A stretch of DNA of 64,000 nucleotides, taken from contig MESL01000021.1 in assembly GCA_001770955.1 (NCBI GenBank), positions 88,089 to 152,088 of the forward strand, in the 5' to 3' direction. Origin of the DNA: Burkholderiales bacterium RIFCSPLOWO2_12_FULL_65_40. GTDB taxonomy: Bacteria > Pseudomonadota > Gammaproteobacteria > Burkholderiales > Burkholderiaceae_C. Below, in pieces: positions 44,308 to 51,908 of the stretch. How positions within the stretch are numbered: the stretch's first letter is position 1; each line of letters begins with the position of its first letter. The notes beneath the pieces were generated by a model. The model saw only the letters and a list, made by a program, of their open reading frames with translations, was not told the origin of the DNA and did not search any database. The position numbers and the translations under genes are program-made.

Positions 44308-45003
44308 TTATTTCTTGAAACCGCCGCCCTGCGTGGCCACGCGCTCGATCTGGACGATCTGGCTGACGTAGATGCCGGGGGTGACGATGGCCTCGGGGTC
44401 GAGCGCGCCCAGTTCCACGACTTCGTGCACGGTGGCCACGGTCTTTTTCGCAGCGGTGGCCATCACCGGGCCGAAGTTGCGCGCCGACATGCGGTAGGTC
44501 AGGTTGCCCCAGCGGTCGCCGCGTTCGGCCTTGATGAGCGCCACGTCGCCGTGGATCGGGAGCTCAAGCACGTGTTGCTTGCCATTGATCTCGCGCGTCT
44601 CCTTGCCGGCGGCCAGCTCGGTGCCATAGGCCGTCGGGCAGAAGAAGGCGCCGATGCCGGCACCGGCTGCGCGCAGGCGCTCGGCCAGCGTGCCCTGGGG
44701 CACCAGTTCGAGTTCCAGCTGGCCCGCGCGGTAGAGGCCGTCGAACACATGGCTGTCCACCTGGCGCGGGAAGCTGCAGATGATCTTGCGCACGCGGCCG
44801 GCCTTGAGCAGCGCAGCCAGGCCCTGCTCGCCATTGCCGGCGTTGTTGTTCACCACGGTGAGATCGCGCGCGCCCTGGGCGATCAGGCCGTCGATGAGTT
44901 CACCGGGAATGCCCGCCGTGCCAAAGCCGCCAATGAGGACGGTGGCGCCGTCCTGCACGCCTTCCAGCGCCTGCGCGACTGAATCTGCCAGTTTGTTGAT
45001 CAT
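44308..45003 (-). CDS. pcaI: 3-oxoadipate CoA-transferase subunit A
   Basis: Alpha subunit of the CoA-transferase, 231 residues, with the family opening LIGGFGTAGIPGELIDGL (about 23-40), NNAGNGEQGL and PTAYGTELAAGK. A long upstream reading into the regulator gene is antisense and not used. First gene of the pca operon; its leader contains the palindromic operator described separately. It acts with PcaJ in the cytoplasm. Confidence 0.94.
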   Translation of the reverse strand: MINKLADSVAQALEGVQDGATVLIGGFGTAGIPGELIDGLIAQGARDLTVVNNNAGNGEQGLAALLKAGRVRKIICSFPRQVDSHVFDGLYRAGQLELELVPQGTLAERLRAAGAGIGAFFCPTAYGTELAAGKETREINGKQHVLELPIHGDVALIKAERGDRWGNLTYRMSARNFGPVMATAAKKTVATVHEVVELGALDPEAIVTPGIYVSQIVQIERVATQGGGFKK

Positions 45004-45060
45004 CCGGAAAGTTCTCAGGGAATGAATGGAATGGCTTGCGTCGTGAAGAAAAAATTCCTC

Positions 45061-45103
45061 CAATTGTTCGTATAAAGAACAATTGTTCGCTAGACGAATT
45101 ATA
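45061..45103. promoter_or_regulatory. Divergent pcaI/regulator control region with palindromic operators
   Basis: CAATTGTTC (45061-45069), seven bases, GAACAATTG (45077-45085) is a perfect 9-bp inverted repeat; TTCG-N5-CGAA follows at 45086-45098. A TATAAT on the minus strand (45098-45103) would serve pcaI, with weak -35, and places both palindromes just downstream of the start point. The GTTCG half-sites are as expected for an IclR-type regulator such as PcaR. Confidence 0.7.
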
Positions 45104-45165
45104 CTTAGTTCACAAATGAACGCCACCCCCCAAAAAAATCCGACCCCAAGCCCGGCGACAGCTAC

Positions 45166-45915
45166 GTGCAGTCGTTCGCGCGCGGGCTTGAAGTCATCCG
45201 CTCGTTCAATGCGTCGGTGTCGCAGCAGACGCTCAGCGAGGTGGCCGCGAACACGGGCTTGAGCCGCGCTGGCGCACGCCGCATCCTGCTGACGCTGCAG
45301 ACGCTGGGTTATGTGGAGAGCGACGGGCGGCTGTTCCGCCTCACGCCGCGCATCCTGGATCTGGGGTTTGCCTACCTCTCGTCGCTGCCCATCTGGAACC
45401 TGGCAGAACCGGCGATGGAAGCACTGGCGGACCAGGTGCACGAGTCCTGCTCGGCCGCCGTGCTCGACGGGCTGGATGTGGTGTATGTGCTGCGCGTGCA
45501 CACGCACAAGATCATGAGCACCAACCTCGGCGTGGGCTCGCGCCTGCCCGCGTTCTGGACATCGATGGGCCGCGTGCTGCTGGCCGCCCTGCCCGAGGAC
45601 GAAGTGCTGCGCCGCCTGCAGCAGACCGCGCCACGCCAGCGCTTCACGCAGCACACGCTGCTGGACGACGAGGGCCTGCTCGCCAGCATTCGGCAGACGC
45701 GCGAACAGGGCTGGAGTCTGGTGAACCAGGAACTGGAGGAAGGTCTGATTTCCATCGCCGCGCCGCTGAAGAACCGCGCGGGCCAGACGGTGGCGGCCCT
45801 CAATATCAGTGGCCAGGCCAACCGCACCAGCGCACAGATGATGCAGGAGCAGTTCCTGCCGGCGCTGCTGCAGGCCACACGGGCCATCTCGCGCCTGCTG
45901 GGGGCACGGGTCTAG
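45166..45915 (+). CDS. pcaR: IclR family regulator of the pca genes (PcaR-like), start disrupted
   Basis: The product (249 residues from a GTG) has the IclR winged helix (SFARGLEVIRSF, then LSEVAANTGLSRAGARRILLTL) and an effector domain. It is divergent from pcaI. The in-frame codons upstream still encode a typical leader (KKSDPKPGDSY), but no start codon is in that frame. The only ATG (45116) is out of frame by one base, separated by a C6A7 tract. One extra base there would restore MNATPPKKSDPKPGDSYVQSF. So the GTG at 45166 may serve, or the gene is switched off, or the tract is a sequencing error. The stop codon lies in a palindromic repeat. Confidence 0.82.
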   Translation: MQSFARGLEVIRSFNASVSQQTLSEVAANTGLSRAGARRILLTLQTLGYVESDGRLFRLTPRILDLGFAYLSSLPIWNLAEPAMEALADQVHESCSAAVLDGLDVVYVLRVHTHKIMSTNLGVGSRLPAFWTSMGRVLLAALPEDEVLRRLQQTAPRQRFTQHTLLDDEGLLASIRQTREQGWSLVNQELEEGLISIAAPLKNRAGQTVAALNISGQANRTSAQMMQEQFLPALLQATRAISRLLGARV

Positions 45916-46078
45916 GAGCCTGTCGGACTTGGAGCGTCGAAAGCGAAAATCGGCCCCAGCGAGGACAGTTTTTGCCGGATTTGCAGCCCCATAGCACGGC
46001 TATGGGGCTAAAAGACGGTGAAAAATGGACCGCTGCGGTCGATTTGCAGCCGACGATTTCCAAGTCCGACAGGCTCCT
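45914..46078. repeat. 165-bp imperfect palindrome with 20-bp terminal inverted repeats (MITE-like)
   Basis: The ends are AGGAGCCTGTCGGACTTGGA (45914-45933) and its exact reverse complement (46059-46078). The centre is a perfect 10-bp hairpin AGCCCCATAG-CACGG-CTATGGGGCT (45985-46009). The arms in between also align to each other, so the whole element can fold into one long hairpin. It holds no gene. The left end overlaps the stop of the IclR gene. Confidence 0.92.
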
Positions 46079-46095
46079 GGCCGGGTTGTGCGAGG

Positions 46096-46317
46096 TCAGG
46101 GTTTGCGAAAACCCATCACCAGCACCACGCCACCGATCAGCATGGCGCCCAGGCTCAGCCACTGGGGAATGTTGACAGACTCCTTCTCCTTCACGGTCAG
46201 CTCCAGCGGGCCCAGCTTGGCCTGCGTGGTGTCCTTGGTGAAGCTAAACCCGCCTGTCAGCAAACCGGCCAGGCCCAGTACCAGCAAAACGGCTCCGATC
46301 AAACGCATGGCAGTCAT
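46096..46317 (-). CDS. Small two-helix membrane protein, DUF3185-like
   Basis: The 73-residue protein has two membrane helices (about 3-22 and 50-69) around a charged periplasmic or cytoplasmic loop with TKDTTQAKLGPLELTVKEKE. AAGGAG lies seven bases before the ATG at 46317. Similar small proteins are common in beta-proteobacteria; the function is unknown. It stands alone, between a palindromic repeat and a DUF1841 gene on the other strand. Confidence 0.8.
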   Translation of the reverse strand: MTAMRLIGAVLLVLGLAGLLTGGFSFTKDTTQAKLGPLELTVKEKESVNIPQWLSLGAMLIGGVVLVMGFRKP

Positions 46318-46460
46318 GAAAAATCTCCTTGTGACAACGGGGTGCCATCCAGGACACAGCGCCCTCTCACCCTCTGGCAGCCACTGTAGAGCGCCGTACT
46401 GCCCTGCCGCGTAGGACGCCACCGCATGGCATGGCAGGGCGCGTGCTACGCTCTGGCGCC

Positions 46461-46895
46461 ATGTTCAATCCCTCCCAAGCCGACGTTCGCCGCTTTTTCT
46501 GCGCCGCCCATGCCAAGGCGCAGGCCGGTGCACCCATGGAAGCCATAGAAACCCTGGCCAGCCTGTGGATCGCCGAGCACCCCGAGTACCTCGCCGACCT
46601 GCAGGATGCCGATGCGGCCGTGGCGCGCAATTACGACGAAACGCCCGACCGCACCAACCCCTTCCTGCACCTGTCGATGCACCTGTCGATCAGCGAGCAG
46701 TGCAGCATCGACCAGCCGCGCGGCATCCGCCAGGCGGTCGAACTGCTGGGCAAGCGCCTCGACTCGCTGCACGACGCCCACCACGCCACCATGGAATGCC
46801 TCGGCCAGATGCTGTGGGAGAGCCAGCGCTCGGGCCGCCCACCCGATGGGGACGCCTATGTCGCCGCCGTGCAGCGGCGCGCCACGCGCGACTGA
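46461..46895 (+). CDS. DUF1841 family protein
   Basis: The 144-residue protein matches the DUF1841 pattern: MFNPSQADVRRFF at the start, TNPFLHLSMHLSISEQ in the middle, and LHDAHHATMECLGQMLWE, rich in His and acidic residues. No function is established. The ATG at 46461 is the family start; a TTG-type start at 46431 would add ten residues. It is convergent with the universal stress protein gene. Confidence 0.9.
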   Translation: MFNPSQADVRRFFCAAHAKAQAGAPMEAIETLASLWIAEHPEYLADLQDADAAVARNYDETPDRTNPFLHLSMHLSISEQCSIDQPRGIRQAVELLGKRLDSLHDAHHATMECLGQMLWESQRSGRPPDGDAYVAAVQRRATRD

Positions 46896-46908
46896 GGGCG
46901 ACTGAGGT

Positions 46909-47802
46909 TCAGGCCGGGAGCCGCCCGGTGGGGCAGGCGGGCTGCCTGCCTTCATGCCACACCCCCAGGCAGTCGTGCGGCACCACCAGCAGGTCGCTCT
47001 TCATGCCGCCCGCCAGCAGCTTGCGGGGCACGCTGCCGCGCACCCAGTCCATCAGCCATGAGCGACGTTCCTGGCCAAGCACCACCAGATCGGCACCGAT
47101 GCGCTCCTGCTGCACCGTCAGGTGGCGCACCGCGTCGCCCCGGCCGATCAGGGTGCCCACGCGGTTGCGCCGGGCCTCGAACACATCAGACAAGCGGTAG
47201 AGCTGCTGCTGCGCATACTGCTGCACTTCGCGGCGGTAGGCCTGCACGGCTGCCGTCGAGGCCTCGGCGCTGCGCAGCCGGGCTTCGTTGTGGGTGTCGA
47301 TAGCGTGGAACAGCTCCAGGGCGGCACCGGCCTCCAGGTCGCCGGCATAGCGCACCAGCGGACGGGACGCCGCACAAAAATCCACCGACACCAGCACCCG
47401 TGCATACGCCCCCTGCCACGGCCGCTGCACCACCAGCACCGGACAGGGGCTGCGCCGCAGCAGCGGGTACAGCAGCTGCCGCCTCGGCAGAACGACCCCG
47501 TCCCGGTACATGCGGCCATGGGCCACCATCAGGTCGGCACGCGCCGCCTCGGTCAGGCCGTCCTCCAGCAGCCGCCCCGTGCCGGCGATGGTGCTCACCT
47601 CCACACCATGGCGCCGTGCGAGCTGGCGCGCACGCTGGTCCAGCCGCGCCATCGGGTCCGACAGCTGCAAGGGCGGGGTCTCGCAGGCATACAGGATGCG
47701 CAGCCGCGCGCCATGGGCGGCGGCCAGCGCGGCGGCGCGATCGAGGCCGTGCTCGGCCTGGATGGAAAAATCGGTCAAGGCCAGGATGTTCTGGATGCGC
47801 AT
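46909..47802 (-). CDS. Universal stress protein, two Usp domains
   Basis: The 297-residue protein has tandem Usp domains (about 1-128 and 130-280). The first has ILALTDFSIQAEHGLDRA and SPCPVLVVQR; the second has VLVSVDFCAASRPLVRYA and ADLVVLGQERRSWL ... GSVPRKLLAG, which resembles the ATP-binding G-x2-G-x9-G pattern imperfectly. A Cys/Pro tail ends it. It probably responds to energy or oxidative stress; a possible promoter lies about 320 bp upstream. Confidence 0.88.
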   Translation of the reverse strand: MRIQNILALTDFSIQAEHGLDRAAALAAAHGARLRILYACETPPLQLSDPMARLDQRARQLARRHGVEVSTIAGTGRLLEDGLTEAARADLMVAHGRMYRDGVVLPRRQLLYPLLRRSPCPVLVVQRPWQGAYARVLVSVDFCAASRPLVRYAGDLEAGAALELFHAIDTHNEARLRSAEASTAAVQAYRREVQQYAQQQLYRLSDVFEARRNRVGTLIGRGDAVRHLTVQQERIGADLVVLGQERRSWLMDWVRGSVPRKLLAGGMKSDLLVVPHDCLGVWHEGRQPACPTGRLPA

Positions 47803-48118
47803 GGGGTTCCTCTCGGGCAGGGTGCAGGGACGGGGTCACCGTCGTCGTCAGCGTCACCCGGCTCCGACCGTGGAGCTGGCTTGCCCGGCACCAGGAGCCG
47901 GGACGGAAAGCGCGCGCCGCACCACCGGGCGGAGAAATGCCCGGCGGTTGCTGGATGACGTCTGGGAGAGAGAGGAACCGCCGGGCCTAGAAATCTGCGT
48001 CCGACGCAGCGGGCTCGGCACCACCCTGCCTGGGGCGCACCCGCATGATCCAGCCGGGCCGGCGGGCCAGGTGTGCGGGTGAGACAAGGGTGAAAAGCAG
48101 CGGGTTCATGCGCTGCCT

Positions 48119-48147
48119 ATTTTATGAGCAGCAGGGTGCTGCCGCAA
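48119..48147 (-). promoter_or_regulatory. Candidate sigma-70 promoter upstream of the universal stress gene
   Basis: TTGCGG and TAAAAT on the minus strand, spaced 17 bp, with a palindrome in the spacer. Distance to the next gene start on this strand (47802) is long. Called by eye. Confidence 0.4.
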
Positions 48148-48180
48148 GCATGTCGCACCTGGGCGTGCCAGTATTGACGG

Positions 48181-48197
48181 GGGGGCAGCAAGCCCCC
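48181..48197. terminator. GC-rich hairpin after the cytochrome gene
   Basis: GGGGGC-AGCAA-GCCCCC is a perfect six-base stem just after the cytochrome stop. There is no T-run on the minus strand, so termination is uncertain. Confidence 0.4.
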
Positions 48198-48204
48198 GGG
48201 AGGG

Positions 48205-48870
48205 TCAGCGGAAGCGCGGCTGCGGAACCACCTGCAGTTCACCATCGACCTTGCCGATGTACTGCGACAGCGCCTTGAGTTCGGCGTTGGTGAACTGGCC
48301 CGCAATGCCGGCCATCACGCCGTTGCTGCGGCCCACATAGGCGTTCTTGCCGGTTTCCTTGTAGGACTTGAGTGCCACGAACAGGTAGTCGGCGTGCTGG
48401 CCCGCGATCTTGGGATAGGACGGGTCGATGGGCTTGGCGAAGTTGTCGCCGTGGCACGAAACGCAGGCGCCTTTCTTCAGCAGCTCGGCCACCGGAGCGG
48501 CGGGGGCACGCTGGGGCGTTGCGGGCAGCGCAGCGCCGGCCTTGCCATGCTGCGCGTAATAGGCCGACAGGTCGGCAATGTCCTGCTCGCTCAGCGAGAT
48601 GGCCACGCCGCGCATGGTGGGGTGCTTGCGGTCGCCCTTCTGGTACGCCTGCAGTGCGCTGGCGATGTAGCCCGCGCTCTGGCCCGAGATCATCGGCACC
48701 TTGTGCACTTCCGGAAAGCTCGACTGGTACCCTGCAATACCGTGGCAGCCAATGCACATGGCTGTTTTCTGCTCTCCTGCCTTCACATCGCCCTTGATCT
48801 CCTGGGCATGGGTGGCAGCGGTCGCGGAAGCGACAGCCAATGCAAATAGCGTGGTCAACGTCTTGTTCAT
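48205..48870 (-). CDS. Dihaem class I cytochrome c (cytochrome c4-like)
   Basis: Periplasmic electron carrier of 221 residues: signal peptide (residues 1-22, ending ATHAQ), then two haem domains with CIGCH (about 39-43) and CVSCH (about 136-140), each followed by a Met ligand region (PTMRGVAISLS and SNGVMAGIAGQF). This pattern matches cytochrome c4-type donors to terminal oxidases. The oxidase cluster is about 13 kb away. It is divergent from the MoxR gene. Confidence 0.92.
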   Translation of the reverse strand: MNKTLTTLFALAVASATAATHAQEIKGDVKAGEQKTAMCIGCHGIAGYQSSFPEVHKVPMISGQSAGYIASALQAYQKGDRKHPTMRGVAISLSEQDIADLSAYYAQHGKAGAALPATPQRAPAAPVAELLKKGACVSCHGDNFAKPIDPSYPKIAGQHADYLFVALKSYKETGKNAYVGRSNGVMAGIAGQFTNAELKALSQYIGKVDGELQVVPQPRFR

Positions 48871-48977
48871 TTTGCGCGCACAATCTTGTGAAGTGAAAAC
48901 CAGGGGCCCGGATTTTGCTGGCGATTATAGCCAGCGCATGTCAAGCCCATTTGTCAACGATTCTGCATTCAAACCCC

Positions 48978-49832
48978 ATGAAATTCCAAGGCTCCGAGAA
49001 TTACGTCGCCACCCAGGATCTGATGCTCGCCGTCAATGCGGCCATCACGCTGCAACGCCCGCTGCTCATCAAGGGCGAGCCCGGCACCGGCAAGACCATG
49101 CTGGCCGAAGAAGTGGCGCAGGCGCTCGACATGCCGCTGCTGCAATGGCACATCAAGTCCACCACCAAGGCGCAGCAGGGCCTGTATGAATACGACGCCG
49201 TGAGCCGCCTGCGCGACAGCCAGCTCAACGACGGTGACAGCGCCGAGCGCGTCAAGAACATCCGCAACTACATCATCCAGGGCGTGCTGTGGCAGGCCTT
49301 CACGGCAGACCGCCCGGTGGCGCTGCTGATTGACGAGATCGACAAGGCCGACATCGAATTCCCGAACGACCTGCTGCGCGAAATCGACCGCATGGAGTTC
49401 TACTGCTACGAGACGCGCGAGCTCATCAAGGCCAAGCACCGCCCGCTGGTGTTCATCACCTCGAACAACGAAAAGGAACTGCCCGACGCCTTCCTGCGCC
49501 GCTGCTTCTTTCACTTCATCAAGTTCCCCGAAGCCGACACCATGCGGCAGATCATCGGCGTGCACTTTCCCACGCTCAAGAGCGAGCTGCTCACCGTGGC
49601 GATGAAAACGTTTTACGACGTGCGCAACCTGCCCGGCCTGAAGAAAAAGCCCTCCACCTCCGAGCTGCTCGACTGGCTCAAACTGCTGGTGGCCGAAGAC
49701 ATTCCGCTCACCGCACTGCAAAGTGCCGACAACAAAGTGTCGGTGCCGCCGCTGGTGGGCGCGCTGCTGAAGAACGAGCAGGACGTGAGCCTGTTCGAAA
49801 AGCTGGTGTTCATGAACCAGCGCAACCGCTGA
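48978..49832 (+). CDS. MoxR-type AAA+ ATPase
   Basis: The 284-residue AAA+ protein has Walker A GEPGTGKT (about 35-42), the MoxR insert GLYEYDAVSRLRDSQ, Walker B ALLIDEIDKAD (about 115-125) and sensor SNNEKELPDAFLRRC. MoxR ATPases act with VWA-domain proteins to insert metal cofactors or activate enzymes. The VWA partner is encoded at 50716, after two small genes. Start 48978 (MKFQGSENYV) is the usual start. Confidence 0.93.
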   Translation: MKFQGSENYVATQDLMLAVNAAITLQRPLLIKGEPGTGKTMLAEEVAQALDMPLLQWHIKSTTKAQQGLYEYDAVSRLRDSQLNDGDSAERVKNIRNYIIQGVLWQAFTADRPVALLIDEIDKADIEFPNDLLREIDRMEFYCYETRELIKAKHRPLVFITSNNEKELPDAFLRRCFFHFIKFPEADTMRQIIGVHFPTLKSELLTVAMKTFYDVRNLPGLKKKPSTSELLDWLKLLVAEDIPLTALQSADNKVSVPPLVGALLKNEQDVSLFEKLVFMNQRNR

Positions 49833-49841
49833 GGCCGAGCG

Positions 49842-50078
49842 ATGAGCATACCCACCCCTCCTTCCCTGACGGACGGCATTGCCGACGCGGTCGGCTTTGT
49901 CGGCGGCGCCCTCGCCGGTTTCTGGCTGGGCCAGTGGCTGGGCATGGACATCTTCGCACCGGGCTACGGCAACCAGTCGCTGGTGGGCATTGTCCTGGTC
50001 GGTCTGGGGGGCGGCCTGGGCCTGCACGCCGCGCGGCGCTGGAAAAGCAGCCGCCGCAGCGATGCCTCCAGGGACTGA
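49842..50078 (+). CDS. Small two-helix membrane protein
   Basis: I do not recognise a family. The 78-residue protein has two hydrophobic stretches (about 12-32 with GGALAGFWLGQWLG, and 46-62 with LVGIVLVGLGGGLGL) and a basic C-terminus (RRWKSSRRSDASRD). It begins 10 bp after the MoxR stop and is probably in the same transcript. Confidence 0.8.
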   Translation: MSIPTPPSLTDGIADAVGFVGGALAGFWLGQWLGMDIFAPGYGNQSLVGIVLVGLGGGLGLHAARRWKSSRRSDASRD

Positions 50079-50094
50079 CGCAGAGCGAATATCC

Positions 50095-50694
50095 ATGGCT
50101 TTTGTAGAACCGGTCACTTTGCGAGTACGCGGCGTGCGCCTTGAGCCCCTCGCTCTGGAGCACGAAGACGGCCTGCGCGCCGCAGCCGCCGACGGCGCAC
50201 TGTGGACGCTGCGCATCACCTCGGTGCCCGAGCCGCAGGACACGCGCGCCTACATCGAAACCGCGCTGCAGATGCGCGCAGACGGCCACCGCTTTGCCTT
50301 TGCAGTGCGCGATGACGCCACGGGCGAAGTGCTGGGCAGCACCAGCTTTCACGACATCCTGCCCGCCGTGAAACGGGTGGAGATTGGCTACACCTGGTAC
50401 CGCAAAAGCGTGCAGCGCAGCCACGTCAACACCACCTGCAAACTGCTGATGATGGGCCACGCCTTTGACCAGCTCGGCTGCAACGTCGTGGGCTGGCGCA
50501 CCGACAACTACAACTTCGCCTCGCAGCGCGCCATCGAGCGCCTGGGCGCACAAAAGGACGGCGTCATCCGGGGCCACGCGCTGCGGCGCGACGGCACCAT
50601 CCGCGACACGGTGATGTACAGCATGCGCGCGGGCGAATGGCCCGAGGCGCGCGCTCAATTGCTATATCTTTTGGAGCGCCATGCGCAGGACTGA
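50095..50694 (+). CDS. GNAT family N-acetyltransferase (RimJ/RimL-type)
   Basis: The 199-residue protein has the GNAT fold of the RimJ group: LRLEPL-like opening (VRLEPLALEHEDGL), GSTSFHDILPAVKRVEIGYTWYRKS and RTDNYNFASQRAIERLGAQKDG (acetyl-CoA site). The ATG at 50095 follows the membrane gene by 16 bp. The last dozen codons (QLLYLLERHAQD) lie in a copy of dispersed repeat family 1, which also provides the stop codon. Confidence 0.9.
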   Translation: MAFVEPVTLRVRGVRLEPLALEHEDGLRAAAADGALWTLRITSVPEPQDTRAYIETALQMRADGHRFAFAVRDDATGEVLGSTSFHDILPAVKRVEIGYTWYRKSVQRSHVNTTCKLLMMGHAFDQLGCNVVGWRTDNYNFASQRAIERLGAQKDGVIRGHALRRDGTIRDTVMYSMRAGEWPEARAQLLYLLERHAQD

Positions 50695-50713
50695 CGGGCG
50701 CTGGAGGCCAAAA
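50656..50713 (+). repeat. Dispersed repeat family 1, copy i, across a gene junction
   Basis: AATTGCTATATCTTTTGGAG, then CGCCATGCGCAGGACTGACG, then GGCGCTGGAGGCCAAAAT. It encodes the end of the acetyltransferase and its GGAGG (50703-50707) lies eight bases before the ATG of the VWA gene, so it supplies that gene's ribosome-binding site. Confidence 0.78.
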
Positions 50714-50715
50714 TC

Positions 50716-51903
50716 ATGTTAATCGACTTTTTTTACACCCTGCGCGCCGCCAAGCTGCCGGTCTCGGTCAAGGAATACCTCACCCTGCTCGAAGCCCTGC
50801 AGGCCGGTGTGGTCGGCCCCAAGTCGGACGACGCATGGAGCCTGGACGACTTCTACAACCTCTCGCGCCTCACGCTTGTGAAGGACGAGAAGCACTACGA
50901 CAAGTTCGACCGGGCCTTTGGCGCCTACTTCAAGGGAGTGGAGCTGGTGGCCGATTTCACCAAAGAGATCCCGGCCGACTGGCTGCGCAAGATCCTGGAG
51001 AACGAGCTCACGCCCGAGCAGAAAGCCGCCATCGAGAAGATGGGCTGGGACGAACTCATGGAGACGCTAAAAAAACGCCTCGAAGAACAGAAAGAGCGCC
51101 ACGAAGGCGGCAACAAGTGGATCGGCACCGGCGGCACCAGCCCGTTCGGCCACGGCGGCTACAACCCGCAGGGCATTCGCATCGGCGGCGCGGGCAAGAA
51201 CAAGAGCGCCGTCAAGGTGTGGGAGCAGCGCGCCTACAAAGACTACGACGACCAGCAGGAGCTGGGCACGCGCAACATCAAGGTGGCGCTGCGCCGCCTG
51301 CGCAAGTTTGCGCGCGAAGGGCATGAGCTGGAACTCGACCTGCCCGACACCATCCGCAGCACGGCGGCCAACGCCGGGTATCTGGACATCAAGATGGTGC
51401 CCGAGCGGCACAACAACGTAAAGGTGCTGTTGCTCATGGACGTGGGCGGCACCATGGACGAGCACATCCAGCGCGTCGAAGAACTGTTCAGCGCCGTCAA
51501 GACCGAGTTCAAGCACCTGGAGTTCTATTACTTCCACAACTGCGTGTACGACTTCATGTGGAAGAACAACCGGCGCCGCTTTGCCGAAAAATTCCCCACC
51601 TGGGACATCATCCGCAAGTACAACAAGGACTACAAACTGATCTTCGTGGGCGACGCCACCATGAGCCCCTACGAGATATTGCAGCCCGGCGGCAGCGTCG
51701 AATACAACAACGAGGAACCGGGCGCCGAATGGATCCAGCGCCTCACGCACGCCTTTCCCAAGTTTGCCTGGATCAACCCCGAGCCGCAGGGCGTGTGGCA
51801 GTACCGCCAGAGCATCAGCATCGTGCAGCAGCTCATCGGCAACCGTATGTACCCTTTGTCACTGAAGGGGCTCGAAGAAGCCATGCGCCTGCTGTCAAAA
51901 TAG
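50716..51903 (+). CDS. VWA domain protein of the CoxE/MoxR partner type
   Basis: The 395-residue protein has an N-terminal helical region, a Gly-rich linker (about 130-160, GTGGTSPFGHGGYNPQGIRIGGAG) and a VWA-like domain with LLLMDVGGTMDEHIQ, where DVGGTMD replaces the canonical MIDAS DxSxS. This is the form seen in CoxE-like partners of MoxR ATPases. It pairs with the ATPase at 48978. The ATG uses a GGAGG that belongs to a dispersed repeat. Confidence 0.9.
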   Translation: MLIDFFYTLRAAKLPVSVKEYLTLLEALQAGVVGPKSDDAWSLDDFYNLSRLTLVKDEKHYDKFDRAFGAYFKGVELVADFTKEIPADWLRKILENELTPEQKAAIEKMGWDELMETLKKRLEEQKERHEGGNKWIGTGGTSPFGHGGYNPQGIRIGGAGKNKSAVKVWEQRAYKDYDDQQELGTRNIKVALRRLRKFAREGHELELDLPDTIRSTAANAGYLDIKMVPERHNNVKVLLLMDVGGTMDEHIQRVEELFSAVKTEFKHLEFYYFHNCVYDFMWKNNRRRFAEKFPTWDIIRKYNKDYKLIFVGDATMSPYEILQPGGSVEYNNEEPGAEWIQRLTHAFPKFAWINPEPQGVWQYRQSISIVQQLIGNRMYPLSLKGLEEAMRLLSK

Positions 51904-51908
51904 GCTCC

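Larger units (their letters stand above)
47803..48204. other. Intergenic region with a candidate promoter
   Basis: No gene is supported in these 402 bp. A minus-strand promoter-like pair, TTGCGG (48142-48147) and TAAAAT (48119-48124) with 17 bp between, would give the universal stress protein a leader of about 310 nt. The spacer holds a GCAGCACCCTGCTGC palindrome. The rest is GC-rich with no repeats shared with the rest of the window. Confidence 0.45.
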
